Notes: generated by a model not told the origin, from the letters alone. A DNA stretch of 64,000 nucleotides from an uncultured Flavobacteriales bacterium (GCA_946480085.1 CAMLHZ010000015.1:1-64000); one strand, 5' to 3'. Shown: positions 25,121 through 33,882, numbered from the stretch's first letter. Program-made: numbers and translations.

Positions 25121-25940
25121 AATTACTCGTGTTAAATGATAAACTCATACTCTAGTTTAATTGGAAATAAATTGGTCGTTTTCTTACGTTTAAATAGTTG
25201 TGTAATGACTCACCTAATTCACGTTAATGAATTGTCTTCACTCAATTTTCAATAATAAATAATAGTTCACAGTTCTCCTGGCCGTGCCAGCCCCATTCTA
25301 TTGCACAATCTGTAGTTTCTTCTCTCTTTTCTCTCGACCATTTCTAGCCCAGAATTCTCTTCACACCAAATTTTTATCTTCAACAGTAACGCACAGTCAA
25401 ACATTTCACTCATTAGATAATTAGTAAACAATACGCAAGCATGAAACTTCACACTCGTATTAAGTCATTAATTTGGAGAAATACACTCCGATTAGTCAGT
25501 TCGGAATATAAAGTGCACGTGGTAAGGAATAATTCATATCAACGATAGTTGACGAAATTACATGCACTGATAGTGTTACCTTTTTTTGTAGTCGCAGTAG
25601 TAAAATTAAAAGAACGTCTTCTTTATGGGATGCAAGGTACGCATAACAAATGCCTCGGGTTTGCAATATTATTCGCAAAACTTACACAATCTTTGGATTT
25701 TAAGAATTGATAACACAACCATTATCAATTCTTAACACTTGATTTTTAGCTACCTAGGTGAGTAGCGACATAAAGTATAAATCGTGATAAAAACCAATTA
25801 AACGATTCATAAATACCATCCAAAATCTTCGATGTTACTACTCCTTATTATATAGGGAGCGTAAATCAAATCTGTGAGATATGTAATCATCTGAAATTAG
25901 GGTATAATAGAAATGCTCCCCTATTCAGTCACCTTTGTTT
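25121..25940. other. 820-bp region without a supported gene
   Basis: It lies between the divergent HMA-AraC4 and beta-barrel genes and is strongly AT-rich. The two short minus-strand frames (25267-25452, 25496-25678) have no protein-like composition. I see no hairpin, repeat or RNA gene. It is long for this compact genome and may hide an unrecognised RNA or a decayed gene. Confidence 0.4.
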
Positions 25941-25958
25941 ATGAATAAATCAGATAAG

Positions 25959-26579
25959 ATGAAAAAGATTTTAACAATAGTTGCTGTGGTATGCACATAC
26001 ACAGTAGCATTTTCTCAAGAAATGGATGAGAAAACCAAAACATTCTCCATTGGACCTACAATCGGCTTTGGACATGCGGGGGTGCGTAATACTGAAGGAA
26101 TCGACTTGTTCAAACCTTCATGGAACGCAGGGGTGATTTTAAACTACAGCACGAGTGAAAATGTTGGCTTTGCAGCCGACATACTCTGGTCAATGGAGGG
26201 TTCACTGAATGAGAGAAGAAGTGATGGTGTTCAAACGGACCTTTCATTGCAATACATACGTGTGCCTTTGAAATTCGCATACTTCTTTGGTAGTTTTGAA
26301 GATAGCTTCCGACCGAAAGTAACGATTGGACCTTCCATGGGATTTTTGATTGATGCTAAAAGTGATACAGAAGGAGAAGGTTCTGCAGTAGATGTTAGAA
26401 AGTCTTACCAGGACTTCGACCTTGGAGTGAATGCAACCATTGGCTTCAACTTAAAATTGGCTGAGAATATCTGGTTAAACACAGATTTCAATTACTACAC
26501 GGGTTTTACAGCAATTCATTTTGCGGATCAATATAATTCCAATTATGGAGTAAGAGTTGGAGTGGCATTCGGCCTTTAA
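25959..26579 (+). CDS. Outer-membrane beta-barrel protein
   Basis: 206 residues from the ATG at 25959, which starts a clean signal peptide (MKKILTIVAVVCTYTVAFSQ). Earlier in-frame ATGs at 25935 and 25941 would put charged residues before it. The mature part has Gly/aromatic beta strands: FSIGPTIGFGHAG, WNAGVILNYST, VGFAADILWSMEG, SLQYIRVPLKFAYFFG, VTIGPSMGFLID and the final YGVRVGVAFGL. This is the OMP_b-brl_2 pattern. Role unknown. A strong terminator follows. Confidence 0.78.
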   Translation: MKKILTIVAVVCTYTVAFSQEMDEKTKTFSIGPTIGFGHAGVRNTEGIDLFKPSWNAGVILNYSTSENVGFAADILWSMEGSLNERRSDGVQTDLSLQYIRVPLKFAYFFGSFEDSFRPKVTIGPSMGFLIDAKSDTEGEGSAVDVRKSYQDFDLGVNATIGFNLKLAENIWLNTDFNYYTGFTAIHFADQYNSNYGVRVGVAFGL

Positions 26580-26599
26580 TAATTTACCTAACAAGCAGG

Positions 26600-26640
26600 A
26601 ACGGGAACCCTATTTTCAACAATGGAAGGTTCCCGTTTTT
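26600..26640 (+). terminator. Intrinsic terminator of the beta-barrel gene
   Basis: The stem AACGGGAACC / GGTTCCCGTT (26600-26609, 26628-26637) is followed by T-rich sequence. Confidence 0.85.
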
Positions 26641-26703
26641 GTTTTCTATTACTCCAAAGAATTTCCTAACTTTCAGCAAACGATTTAAATCAAACTAAGC
26701 GTC

Positions 26704-27285
26704 ATGAGTTTCTTCAAAAAACTGTTTTCCAAAAACGAGGATTCAAGTAAAGAAAGTTCAACTAACTCCGGAGCAGAATTCAAAGGCATAGGCACAACGG
26801 AATCTTTTAACAAGAGATATACCTTAGAGACAATCAATCAGAACGTATTGGATGGTGCTTGTAAAATGATTGAAAGCTATTTGATCGAGAATAAACTTGA
26901 GCGAAATACTGATATTCCTGTCAATCATCCGGAAACACTGGATCTGGTCGATCAAAAAGGATTTGGTTTTGTGCTTTACTGTAAGGCCTTCCAACTAGGA
27001 GAGATGGATGCAGCGTTCTTTATGGCATATTGCTTTAGTGATTACCTCATCACAAACTATGGTTTCCAATTGTACATTGACTCTGAACCAGAGTTCCCGC
27101 TGAGAAACTTTACATTGAAGTACAATAGAGACGGTGTTGTGCTTTCTTTATATCCGATAGAATACACTACAAAAGTGCTCAACGGTAATGAAATGTATAA
27201 GGATTTAATAGAGAAGCTAGAATCGCATATTTCCAAACTTCCTGAGCAAGCATATCTGATTAAGAAATATACAAATCCGGAATAA
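26704..27285 (+). CDS. Hypothetical cytosolic protein, DUF3806-like
   Basis: 193 residues with no signal peptide or membrane segment. The first 35 residues are polar and Ser-rich, likely disordered. Residues 40-190 are a mixed alpha/beta domain with FGFVLYCKAFQLGEMDAAFF, FSDYLITNYGFQLYID and VLSLYPIEY. The order of a helix pair followed by YGFQLYID and a strand ending in YP recalls DUF3806, but I am not certain. It lies 2 bp upstream of the VOC gene, so they form an operon. Confidence 0.6.
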   Translation: MSFFKKLFSKNEDSSKESSTNSGAEFKGIGTTESFNKRYTLETINQNVLDGACKMIESYLIENKLERNTDIPVNHPETLDLVDQKGFGFVLYCKAFQLGEMDAAFFMAYCFSDYLITNYGFQLYIDSEPEFPLRNFTLKYNRDGVVLSLYPIEYTTKVLNGNEMYKDLIEKLESHISKLPEQAYLIKKYTNPE

Positions 27286-27287
27286 GT

Positions 27288-27794
27288 ATGAGCAATATCA
27301 ACGACACGCTAAAAGGAATAGAGTTCGCTCAGGTTGGCTGGGTGGTTCCAGATATTTATAAAGCAGTGGCTTTCCTTTCAGAAACATTGGGAATTACTGG
27401 TTTTCATACACCTCAGCTTGTTCGTGCGCAGGATTTGAACATGTCGTACATGGGAGAAATCGTAGATTCGGAATGCCTGACAACACAAACGTACAATGGC
27501 GGAAGTTATGTTGAACTGATTCAGCCCGTTTCTGGTAAAAGTATGTTTCAGGATTATCTGGATAAATATCCGAACGGTGGAACACAGCATCTTGCTTTTC
27601 GTTTACCTGTTGCCGACTTTGAGCGAATAACAATTGAAATTCTGGAACAAGGTTTTGAGATCATCAGCGAAGTGGATCACTCCATTGCACGAATGGTTTT
27701 CTTTGATACTTACGAAGTATTAGGAGTTGCTACGGAGATTATGGGAATTACGGACGAAGGTTGGGAAATTCTGAAAAAGATGGAGGAAAAATAA
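27288..27794 (+). CDS. VOC/glyoxalase superfamily protein
   Basis: 168 residues with two beta-alpha-beta-beta-beta modules. Module 1 starts FAQVGWVVPDIYKAVAFLSETLGI and ends NGGSYVELIQPVSG. Module 2 starts GGTQHLAFRLPVADFERI and ends VLGVATEIMGI. Candidate metal ligands are Glu in YVELIQ, His in GTQHLAF and Glu in ATEIMG. The layout resembles methylmalonyl-CoA epimerases and glyoxalases, but the substrate cannot be assigned. It is co-transcribed with the preceding gene and ended by the hairpin at 27796. Confidence 0.78.
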   Translation: MSNINDTLKGIEFAQVGWVVPDIYKAVAFLSETLGITGFHTPQLVRAQDLNMSYMGEIVDSECLTTQTYNGGSYVELIQPVSGKSMFQDYLDKYPNGGTQHLAFRLPVADFERITIEILEQGFEIISEVDHSIARMVFFDTYEVLGVATEIMGITDEGWEILKKMEEK

Positions 27795-27795
27795 A

Positions 27796-27821
27796 AAAGG
27801 CGACTCCGAAGAATCGCCTTT
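27796..27821 (+). terminator. Hairpin terminator after the VOC gene
   Basis: The stem AAAGGCGA / TCGCCTTT (27796-27803, 27814-27821) lies between convergent genes and could serve both. Confidence 0.75.
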
Positions 27822-27855
27822 AAAAAACTAATGTATATCAAAAGCTAACGCTTTG

Positions 27856-28563
27856 TTAATCAATAAACCAAACCAGTGTTACAGATTCCTGGAATTCCAT
27901 TTCCTGAGGAGCAAATCGTAAATCGGCACCTTCTGCTTCTCCATTTGCAAACATTCGCATATCAGCAGATTTGTAATACATCATACCCGGATTTTCACTT
28001 CCATAAATGATGGATTTAACTCCGCCCATTTTTACTCCAGCAGCTGCAGAAAGATTCATTGCTTTCTTACGAGCATCTGCCACGGCTTTTCCTTGAAGAT
28101 CAGCTTCTGTTTTTTCACGTAAAGCGTCAGAAGCATAGAAACCAAAGTTGAAATCTACCGGATCTTTTGACTCTGCGAAACGCGCAGCGATTTTCTGTAA
28201 GGTAGCTTGACTGTACGCAAACTTTATCGTTAAGTTTTGAGAAACTACATACCCACTGTCAATTGGGCCATTCTCGCGATAAATTCTGTTTTTATACGCT
28301 GAGAAGTTCGTTGTCTTTACGTCAGACTCCTGAAAACCCAATTGTTTTAGAACTTTCATGAACTGCGTAGTTTGGTCACCAATTGCTTTTGTAGCATCGG
28401 CCATATTCATTTTCACAGATGAAAGGTGAATATTCAACTCTGTCATATCTGGAACAATAGAAACTTTAGAAGTTCCTGTTACAGTAACAGTTGGTTTTGC
28501 GTTTTCTGTTTGTCCGAACACTGTTCCGGAAACAAGGACAAGGGCTAAAAGGAACTTTTTCAT
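27856..28563 (-). CDS. SIMPL domain (DUF541) periplasmic protein
   Basis: 235 residues from the ATG at 28563, which starts the signal peptide MKKFLLALVLVSGTVFGQ; the ATG at 28569 adds two residues. The domain opens with VTVTGTSKVSIVPDMTELNIHLS, typical of SIMPL/DUF541. It continues with FMKVLKQLGFQESDVKTTNF, YVVSQNLTIKF and the AVADARKKAMNLSAAAGVKMG helix. Bacterial homologues are periplasmic or outer-membrane proteins linked to oxidative stress (YggE), with no known enzymatic activity. Monocistronic. Confidence 0.88.
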   Translation of the reverse strand: MKKFLLALVLVSGTVFGQTENAKPTVTVTGTSKVSIVPDMTELNIHLSSVKMNMADATKAIGDQTTQFMKVLKQLGFQESDVKTTNFSAYKNRIYRENGPIDSGYVVSQNLTIKFAYSQATLQKIAARFAESKDPVDFNFGFYASDALREKTEADLQGKAVADARKKAMNLSAAAGVKMGGVKSIIYGSENPGMMYYKSADMRMFANGEAEGADLRFAPQEMEFQESVTLVWFID

Positions 28564-28713
28564 GATCAATTATTTTTGGTTTTTATTTGTACTGCTGCTT
28601 AATCAATAGCTGTGCCAATTGAACATGGAAAATCTAAATAAATCACAATAAAACTATGCTGTAATTGATTATCAGTCCTTTCCGAAAAGAAGAAAATATT
28701 TCAAAAATTCAAT

Positions 28714-29130
28714 TCAGGAGAAATTGTCAGTAATGAATTGTTTTGAATACGATTTTATCATTTCACGTACCCTTTCAAATTCCGCTCTCACTTCTTCTGC
28801 TGTACCCGTTGCTTTAGCGGGATCTGGAAAATTGTGATGAAATTTCTTCGCCTCAGTTGGGAAATACGGGCATTGTTCTTTGGCGTTATCACAAACGGTT
28901 ATTACAAAATCGAAATGAACATCCGCATATTCATCTACATGATTGGAAGTGTGCTTCGAAATGTCAATTCCGTCGGCATTCATAGTTTCTATTGCCTTCG
29001 GATTCACACCATGAACTTCTACTCCGGCGCTGTAAATTGTTGCTTTGTTTCCAGCAAAATATTGCAAATAACCATGCGCTATCTGACTTCGACAGCTGTT
29101 TCCGGTACACAACACTAAAACGTTCTTCAT
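28714..29130 (-). CDS. arsC: Arsenate reductase, low-molecular-weight phosphatase type
   Basis: 138 residues from the ATG at 29130, the normal size. An upstream ATG at 29211 would add 27 unrelated residues and overlap the neighbouring small gene. The catalytic loop is C-T-G-N-S-C-R-S at 8-15 (C-x5-R). Further family blocks are SAGVEVHGVNPKAIETM, TSNHVDEY and the DNAKEQCPYFP segment with the additional Cys used in the redox relay. It reduces arsenate to arsenite. It is last in an operon arsR, DUF6428, 41-residue membrane protein, arsC. Confidence 0.9.
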   Translation of the reverse strand: MKNVLVLCTGNSCRSQIAHGYLQYFAGNKATIYSAGVEVHGVNPKAIETMNADGIDISKHTSNHVDEYADVHFDFVITVCDNAKEQCPYFPTEAKKFHHNFPDPAKATGTAEEVRAEFERVREMIKSYSKQFITDNFS

Positions 29131-29140
29131 ACTTCTTAAT

Positions 29141-29266
29141 TTATACAAACAACCAAATGATATTGATGATACAAAACTTCGGGTCGAAACCAAAAATGAG
29201 CTGCAAAACAACTACTGAAGTTGTTATCACCAAGGGTTTCTTATATTTGATTACAAACGCTTTCAT
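29141..29266 (-). CDS. 41-residue membrane protein in the arsenic operon
   Basis: A frame from ATG 29266 to TAA 29141 encodes 41 residues. There is a short basic start (MKAFVIKYKKP), one long hydrophobic helix (LVITTSVVVLQLIFGF), a D-P-K-F-C turn and a second hydrophobic stretch (IINIIWLFV). It sits 3 bp after the DUF6428 stop and 10 bp before the arsC start, in the same direction, so it is almost certainly translated within the operon. I recall similar tiny proteins in flavobacterial ars operons but cannot name a family. The single Cys near the membrane boundary is of interest. Confidence 0.8.
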   Translation of the reverse strand: MKAFVIKYKKPLVITTSVVVLQLIFGFDPKFCIINIIWLFV

Positions 29267-29269
29267 ACC

Positions 29270-29743
29270 TTAACAACATCCTCCAGCAGGTGAACAACAT
29301 GTGCTTTCCTCTTTTCCTAATTCTGAAAGCTGAATTTTCGTTTTACCGTTCGACACACCACAAGAATCGCTGGCTAAACATGCGGTATTTTTCGTAGTTA
29401 GAAGAAAGTGATTTCCATTGAATTCCAAATTGTATTTTCCGATTGTTTCTCCCTGATACTCCACCTCTATTTCATTGTCTTCAATTCCCAACTTCTCTTC
29501 AGAAAGCTGAATGATCTTCAATAATTTTTCTGGCTTCAAGCGGTGTTCTAAATCGTTGGCATTCCACAACTGGAAATTCACTACGGTTTCTTTACGAATT
29601 GTTCCTCCGCAGTCGATAAAATGCTTATCTACTTTACCTATCTCTGTAACGTGAAAATGTTCGGGAACGAAAGTCCCGTTGGGAGTTTGAAATTGTACGT
29701 TTGCCAAATTGGGCAAAAGATTTTTAATTTCTGAAAGTTTCAT
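29270..29743 (-). CDS. DUF6428 family protein, copy 1 (arsenic locus A)
   Basis: 157 residues, soluble. The body has conserved FQTPNGTFVPEHFHVTEIG, HFIDCGGTIRKE and VNFQLWNANDLEHRLKP, characteristic of DUF6428. The C-terminus is Cys-rich: TACLASDSCG followed by a terminal CC-S-P-A-G-G-CC. It lies 15 bp behind arsR. Its Cys tail and constant association with arsR suggest binding of arsenite or another thiophilic ion, but this is an inference. A second copy at 41740 is highly similar. Confidence 0.85.
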   Translation of the reverse strand: MKLSEIKNLLPNLANVQFQTPNGTFVPEHFHVTEIGKVDKHFIDCGGTIRKETVVNFQLWNANDLEHRLKPEKLLKIIQLSEEKLGIEDNEIEVEYQGETIGKYNLEFNGNHFLLTTKNTACLASDSCGVSNGKTKIQLSELGKEESTCCSPAGGCC

Positions 29744-29758
29744 CTGCTTGAATTTTAA

Positions 29759-30091
29759 TTAACAACATTGATTGGCTTTATCGTCCAGTTTGGATGCTAT
29801 GCCTTGAAAATAATTTTGAACACGGGTAACAGTAGTCTTATCCACACAATAACAAATAGACGTTCCCTCAATACTTCCTTTAATCAAACCGGCATTCTTC
29901 AACTCTTTTAAGTGTTGTGATACGGTTGGCTGAGCAAGAGGTAATTCGTTTACGATATCTCCGCAAATACATGTATCTACCTTAATCAGGTATTCCAAAA
30001 TGGCAATACGCGCCGGATGTCCAATCGCCTTTAAGATAGCCGACATTTCATTTTGCTCCTCTGTAAAAAGATCTGTTTTGGTTGTTCCCAT
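29759..30091 (-). CDS. arsR: ArsR-family arsenic-responsive repressor, copy 1
   Basis: 110 residues with a winged helix. It has GHPARIAILEYLI, the metal-motif region D-T-C-I-C-G-D (Cys41 and Cys43), the recognition helix AQPTVSQHLKELKNAGL, and the wing IKGSIEGTSICYCVDK with another Cys pair (80, 82). It ends in Cys-Cys. It is expected to repress its own operon and release DNA on binding As(III) or Sb(III). It lies first in the operon, with an 18-bp palindromic operator 10 nt upstream of its start. Confidence 0.92.
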   Translation of the reverse strand: MGTTKTDLFTEEQNEMSAILKAIGHPARIAILEYLIKVDTCICGDIVNELPLAQPTVSQHLKELKNAGLIKGSIEGTSICYCVDKTTVTRVQNYFQGIASKLDDKANQCC

Positions 30092-30101
30092 GTCTTTAAT
30101 T

Positions 30102-30119
30102 GTAATATTGCAATATTAC
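30102..30119. promoter_or_regulatory. Probable ArsR operator, locus A
   Basis: A perfect 18-bp palindrome (half-site GTAATATTG) lies 11 nt upstream of the arsR start codon. The core TATTGCAATATTACGAT recurs upstream of the second arsR (42587-42598). Confidence 0.75.
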
Positions 30120-30182
30120 GATAAATAAATTCAAAATGATGATTAACGAATAAAAAAAATCGCGAACAGTCACATTTTCAAA

Positions 30183-30215
30183 TGAAAAAAGCCTGCTAAC
30201 ATTGATTAACAGGCT
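30183..30215 (-). terminator. Intrinsic terminator of the 30237-31637 gene
   Basis: An 11-bp stem AAGCCTG(C/T)TAA (30189-30199, 30205-30215) is followed on the minus strand by T6. Confidence 0.8.
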
Positions 30216-30236
30216 TACTCAACAGAAAAGAAATCT

Positions 30237-31637
30237 CTAATTCGTTTTTATAATTGGAAGCACATCGCTTTTGCCGTTTTTAGCAGATACTTTTATGAAA
30301 TAAACTCCTGGCACGTACTTATCTCCAAAACTGAACGTCATTCCTATCGCCACATTTGAATGGCTTTCCATAAGTCTTCCGGAAGCATCCGTGATTTGAA
30401 GTTCTGCATAATTGTCATCACTTATGAAGGTAAAACTGTCGTTTGATGGGTTTGGGAAAACACTATTTGCAGATAGAATTCCATCTTTAATTCCCGCTGA
30501 ACCCAAACAAACAGTTCCATCACCTGTAAACGTACTCACGAAATTTGGCAGTCCAATTCCTGAATTTGCTCCCATGAAAGAAGGATCAAGATCAACACCA
30601 TTATCAACATAATTACAAGCTGCAACTCCAACGCTATTCGGCGCATTAATCACTCCAAGGAACTGACTGTAGCTTTTTACCACATAGATTTTTCCATCAG
30701 GACCGCGCTGTAAAGGATAAATGTCGGAAGTGGTGCTGATGGTTTTTACTGCTGCAACCATTGCAGAAGTACTAGACAATGTCAAGTCGTACTGAAGTAA
30801 AGTTCCTGTGACTTGATATGTACTTACGTATAAAACGTCATCGTTAGAAGAAAACTCCACTCCGTAAACATGATCTGTGTATGAAATCGTCTGCGGATTA
30901 CTTACAATTCCAGTCAATGCATCAAAGTCGAAAAGCTCCACTTTATCTAAATATCCGGCAGCAAGCGCCAGTCTATCGCCACACGAGTTGAATTTCATTT
31001 GTCCGTAACTGTTCTGAATCACATCATCACTGTGCACAATTCCGGTATGTGAAACAATGGCAGAATCAATTCCCGTTGCAGTTACTTTGAAAGCATAAAA
31101 CGCATCATCGTCCCAGCCATGTGTTACCAACCAGTAGTTTGGTGATTCTGGTTCTTGAACAGCGGCTACTTTCTCAGCTACCGGTGCTTTTAAGGGTAAA
31201 TTTCTGGAAATCAAATCTCCATTACCACCATCAAGGAGCATATTGACTTCGGAAACTCGTAAACCTAGCGAATCACCAATTTCATCAGTTGTGAAAATAT
31301 AATATCCGGAACTATTTCCCGGTTTTGGAACAATCAGTGCTGCCTGTGTAGAAGAAATTCCACCCATGAGTCCGGAACCATTTGGCATAACTGCATTATT
31401 CGCATTCCAAACCGTTCTTCCGTCGGTATAAAACAGTAAATCACCAGTTACAGGATCAGAAATAGATGCAGAGCCTTCGCCAGCTGCCATTGCACTGTTT
31501 GTAATTACAGTTGGTGCACCGCCAGAAAAATCGAGTCCGGCCATATTACCGAAATGCCATTTATCCGCGTCATGCTGTGCAAGAAGAGTTGAAGAAATAC
31601 AAAATAAGGTAAGGGATAGCAAGTAGCCTTTTTTCAT
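30237..31637 (-). CDS. Secreted WD40-like/beta-propeller protein with T9SS sorting domain
   Basis: 466 residues from the ATG at 31637, beginning the signal peptide MKKGYLLSLTLFCISSTLLAQ; an ATG at 31655 precedes it by six residues. The body starts DKWHFGNMAGLDFSGGAPTV and carries GEGSASISDPVTGDLLFYTDG, a repeat type found in many T9SS-exported propeller-like proteins of Bacteroidota. Residues about 390-466 are the T9SS type A domain (VFPNPSNDSFTF ... YVPGVYFIKV). Function unknown. A TATATTTG promoter box lies 23 nt upstream of the start codon. Confidence 0.85.
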   Translation of the reverse strand: MKKGYLLSLTLFCISSTLLAQHDADKWHFGNMAGLDFSGGAPTVITNSAMAAGEGSASISDPVTGDLLFYTDGRTVWNANNAVMPNGSGLMGGISSTQAALIVPKPGNSSGYYIFTTDEIGDSLGLRVSEVNMLLDGGNGDLISRNLPLKAPVAEKVAAVQEPESPNYWLVTHGWDDDAFYAFKVTATGIDSAIVSHTGIVHSDDVIQNSYGQMKFNSCGDRLALAAGYLDKVELFDFDALTGIVSNPQTISYTDHVYGVEFSSNDDVLYVSTYQVTGTLLQYDLTLSSTSAMVAAVKTISTTSDIYPLQRGPDGKIYVVKSYSQFLGVINAPNSVGVAACNYVDNGVDLDPSFMGANSGIGLPNFVSTFTGDGTVCLGSAGIKDGILSANSVFPNPSNDSFTFISDDNYAELQITDASGRLMESHSNVAIGMTFSFGDKYVPGVYFIKVSAKNGKSDVLPIIKTN

Positions 31638-31660
31638 AGTAGATCGTTTTAGCATGTACT

Positions 31661-31668
31661 CAAATATA
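31661..31668 (-). promoter_or_regulatory. Probable -7 promoter element (TATATTTG)
   Basis: It matches the Bacteroidota consensus TAnnTTTG, 23 nt upstream of the 31637 start codon. Confidence 0.55.
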
Positions 31669-31716
31669 TGGTAACCAAGTGAATGTTCAAAAGCTTTCCA
31701 ATTTAGGCATCACCTT

Positions 31717-33027
31717 CTATTCTTTTATGAACTTCTCCGAAACCATTTCTTTTCCTTGAATAACATCTACAATGTAGATTCCTTGTGAAAGATCTGAGAC
31801 ATCAATCGTATTTAAATTCTCGCTTATGATTAGGTTATGTCCAAGAATATCACGAACAACAATTGTATAGTTCTCATCATATGAAACACTTACTGTCAAA
31901 ACACTTTTTGCAGGATTTGGAAAAACGATCGTATTCTGAGTTTCGTTACTTGAATTCTCTATTCCTAGAACAGGTCCTGAAGCGTATCCAAGTTCCCAAT
32001 AGTAGTCGAAAGAGCTTGGTAACGGATCTATGTTTCTACCAGTGTACCACATCTTATATTCACCATTGTCATTTAAAACACTAGGGAAAGAAGATAGAAT
32101 TTCATCCCAATCTCCGGATTCACCTCTCGTTAAAACCGGATTCAATGGCGATTTCACCCAGGTGATTCCATCTAAGGATGTTGCATATCCAACCTGTTGA
32201 TCATAAAGATCTCCATTTTGTCCACCACCATACCACATATGATATTCAGCTCCTTCTTTAATGACATGTGGATCCTGAACGTAAATACTGTCCCAGCCAT
32301 TCGTTCCTGTAACCAAAACTGGATTTCCGGCATACTTTATCCAATTAATTCCATCATTAGAAGTAGCATACCCCAAATTAGCTTTTCCATCCGTAGAGTT
32401 TCCATCCACAGTTACATCGTAACCACAATACCACATTTTGTATCCACTACCATCCTTGATCACTGAAGGTCCTTCCAGAAAACCGTTATCCCATTGATTT
32501 GATGCGCCAACTTGCAACACGGGATTTGCATGTTTTGTCCAGCTCATTCCATCCGGAGAATATGCATAACCAATTTCATATCTGTAAGAATTATAGGTTT
32601 GTCCTGCATACCACATCTTATAACGTTGGTTTGAAGGTGCAAGACTGTCGATAATAATGGAAACGGTTTCAACACCTAAAGAATCCCAGCCACCAGTATA
32701 GGAAACATCTAAAACAGGATTGTTTACATATTTATTCCAGTTTACTCCATCAGTAGAAGTTGCGTAACAAATTCTCGATCGCATAAGCGTATCGGGAGGA
32801 TAATTGAATCCACCTCCGGTATACCACATTTTGTATACGTTTCCTTCTTTCAATACCCAGCAATCACTGATTGCGTAAATATCATTCGGTAATGAGGCTA
32901 CGATTGTATCTCTGCGTAAAACAGGATTGTTTGGGTCTTTTGTCCAGGAAGTCTGCGCGAATATTTCTGAGTTAGTTCCTAAAAAAGCAAGTAAGGTGGT
33001 GACAATTAGTAAGTAGTTTGTTCTCAT
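31717..33027 (-). CDS. Secreted five-bladed propeller (glycosidase-like) protein with T9SS domain
   Basis: 436 residues. Signal peptide 1-24. Residues 27-350 contain five or six repeats of W-x-K-x-x-x-N-P-V-L ... W-D ... (V/P)-x-V-(I/L)-x-(D/E)-x-x-x-Y-K-M-W-Y-(T/A/C)-G ... G-Y-A-(T/Y)-S-x-D-G. This is the GH43/GH32-like five-bladed propeller repeat, often found in secreted proteins of unknown activity. I do not see the complete catalytic triad, so activity is unproved. Residues about 360-436 are a T9SS type A sorting domain (IVFPNPAKS ... VSDLSQGIYIVDV). Confidence 0.85.
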   Translation of the reverse strand: MRTNYLLIVTTLLAFLGTNSEIFAQTSWTKDPNNPVLRRDTIVASLPNDIYAISDCWVLKEGNVYKMWYTGGGFNYPPDTLMRSRICYATSTDGVNWNKYVNNPVLDVSYTGGWDSLGVETVSIIIDSLAPSNQRYKMWYAGQTYNSYRYEIGYAYSPDGMSWTKHANPVLQVGASNQWDNGFLEGPSVIKDGSGYKMWYCGYDVTVDGNSTDGKANLGYATSNDGINWIKYAGNPVLVTGTNGWDSIYVQDPHVIKEGAEYHMWYGGGQNGDLYDQQVGYATSLDGITWVKSPLNPVLTRGESGDWDEILSSFPSVLNDNGEYKMWYTGRNIDPLPSSFDYYWELGYASGPVLGIENSSNETQNTIVFPNPAKSVLTVSVSYDENYTIVVRDILGHNLIISENLNTIDVSDLSQGIYIVDVIQGKEMVSEKFIKE

Positions 33028-33082
33028 AGTCCGTAGTGTAATTTGCTTTAACCGATCATCTGCAAACCAAATGATCGTATTT

Positions 33083-33090
33083 CAAAAATA
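33083..33090 (-). promoter_or_regulatory. Probable -7 promoter element (TATTTTTG)
   Basis: It matches TAnnTTTG, 55 nt upstream of the 33027 start codon. Confidence 0.5.
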
Positions 33091-33115
33091 GTATTTTTCA
33101 CATCCACACGAACAC

Positions 33116-33148
33116 AAAAAAAGGTCAGACAAAACTGTCTGACCTTTT
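33116..33148 (-). terminator. Strong intrinsic terminator of the cold-shock gene
   Basis: The stem AAAAGGTCAGAC / GTCTGACCTTTT with a 6-nt loop is followed on the minus strand by further T residues. Confidence 0.9.
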
Positions 33149-33169
33149 CTCTAAAATCGATTATTGATC

Positions 33170-33361
33170 TTACTTAACCACTGATACATTTACAGCGTTC
33201 AAACCATTTTTCCCGTTTGCTGTTTCGTAAGTTACAACGTCATTTTCACGGATTTCTTCGTTCAAACCTGTAGCATGTACAAAAATATCTTGCTCATCTT
33301 CACCTTTGATAAATCCAAATCCTTTTGTCTCGTTGAAGAATTTTACTGTTCCTTTATTCAT
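33170..33361 (-). CDS. Cold-shock protein (CspA family)
   Basis: 63 residues from the ATG at 33361. The in-frame ATG at 33418 would add 19 residues not found in the family. It contains MNKGTVKFFNETKGFGFI (RNP1 K-G-F-G-F-I), DIFVHATGL (RNP2 variant F-V-H) and the VTYETANGKNGLNAVNV end. It is a single OB-fold that binds single-stranded nucleic acid as an RNA chaperone. The leader before the start is AT-rich and long, as is usual for csp genes, but no defined structure could be drawn. Confidence 0.95.
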   Translation of the reverse strand: MNKGTVKFFNETKGFGFIKGEDEQDIFVHATGLNEEIRENDVVTYETANGKNGLNAVNVSVVK

Positions 33362-33882
33362 AATCTTTGTTTTGCGTTCCTTTAATTCCGGAACTGTTAA
33401 AATGTTATTCCAAACCAATCGAACTCTGAATGGTTTCTTTTTCGTAAAATTTTTAAATTAATTGGATTGCAATATGATTTTTACAATCTGATTGAGATAA
33501 CAATCTTATATAGAATGCCTCAAATGTACAACTAATTTTTCTTAGTATTGGAAATAAGTTCTTTTTAACATCAATTGGAATCACGAGAATGCTTTCGGAA
33601 CATCAAATCGAACACCAATTATTCTTCTATAATCGGGTAATTCTTTCCTTCAGAAGGAAGTGCTGAATCAAGTTGAATAACTATTAGGACTATAACCCAG
33701 ATCACATTATCCCATTCTAAATAGGCATTAACAACAGCTGAATTTTACGTTACGACATAGGAAACAATCTGATTGAAGATTTCTTCAAAAACAAAACTTA
33801 ATTCTTGTTTCAACAAAAAAGCATCATCCGCTGTGGCAGACAATGCTTTTTCATTCGTTACCGCTACAGAACGGTATTCTTT
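33362..33882. other. 521-bp region: csp leader plus unassigned sequence
   Basis: The right part of the csp leader (33362-33540) is AT-rich. From 33541 to 33814 nothing is recognised. The hairpin at 33815-33851 belongs to the SprB-repeat gene. Confidence 0.4.
33815..33851 (-). terminator. Possible terminator of the SprB-repeat gene
   Basis: AAAAAAGCAT / ATGCTTTTT flank an 18-nt loop and give T5 on the minus strand. It begins 32 nt past the stop at 33883. Confidence 0.55.

Noticed and set aside
25267..25678. Two short minus-strand frames in the long intergenic region
   Set aside because: There is no hydrophobic pattern, domain or start context, and their composition matches the non-coding surroundings.
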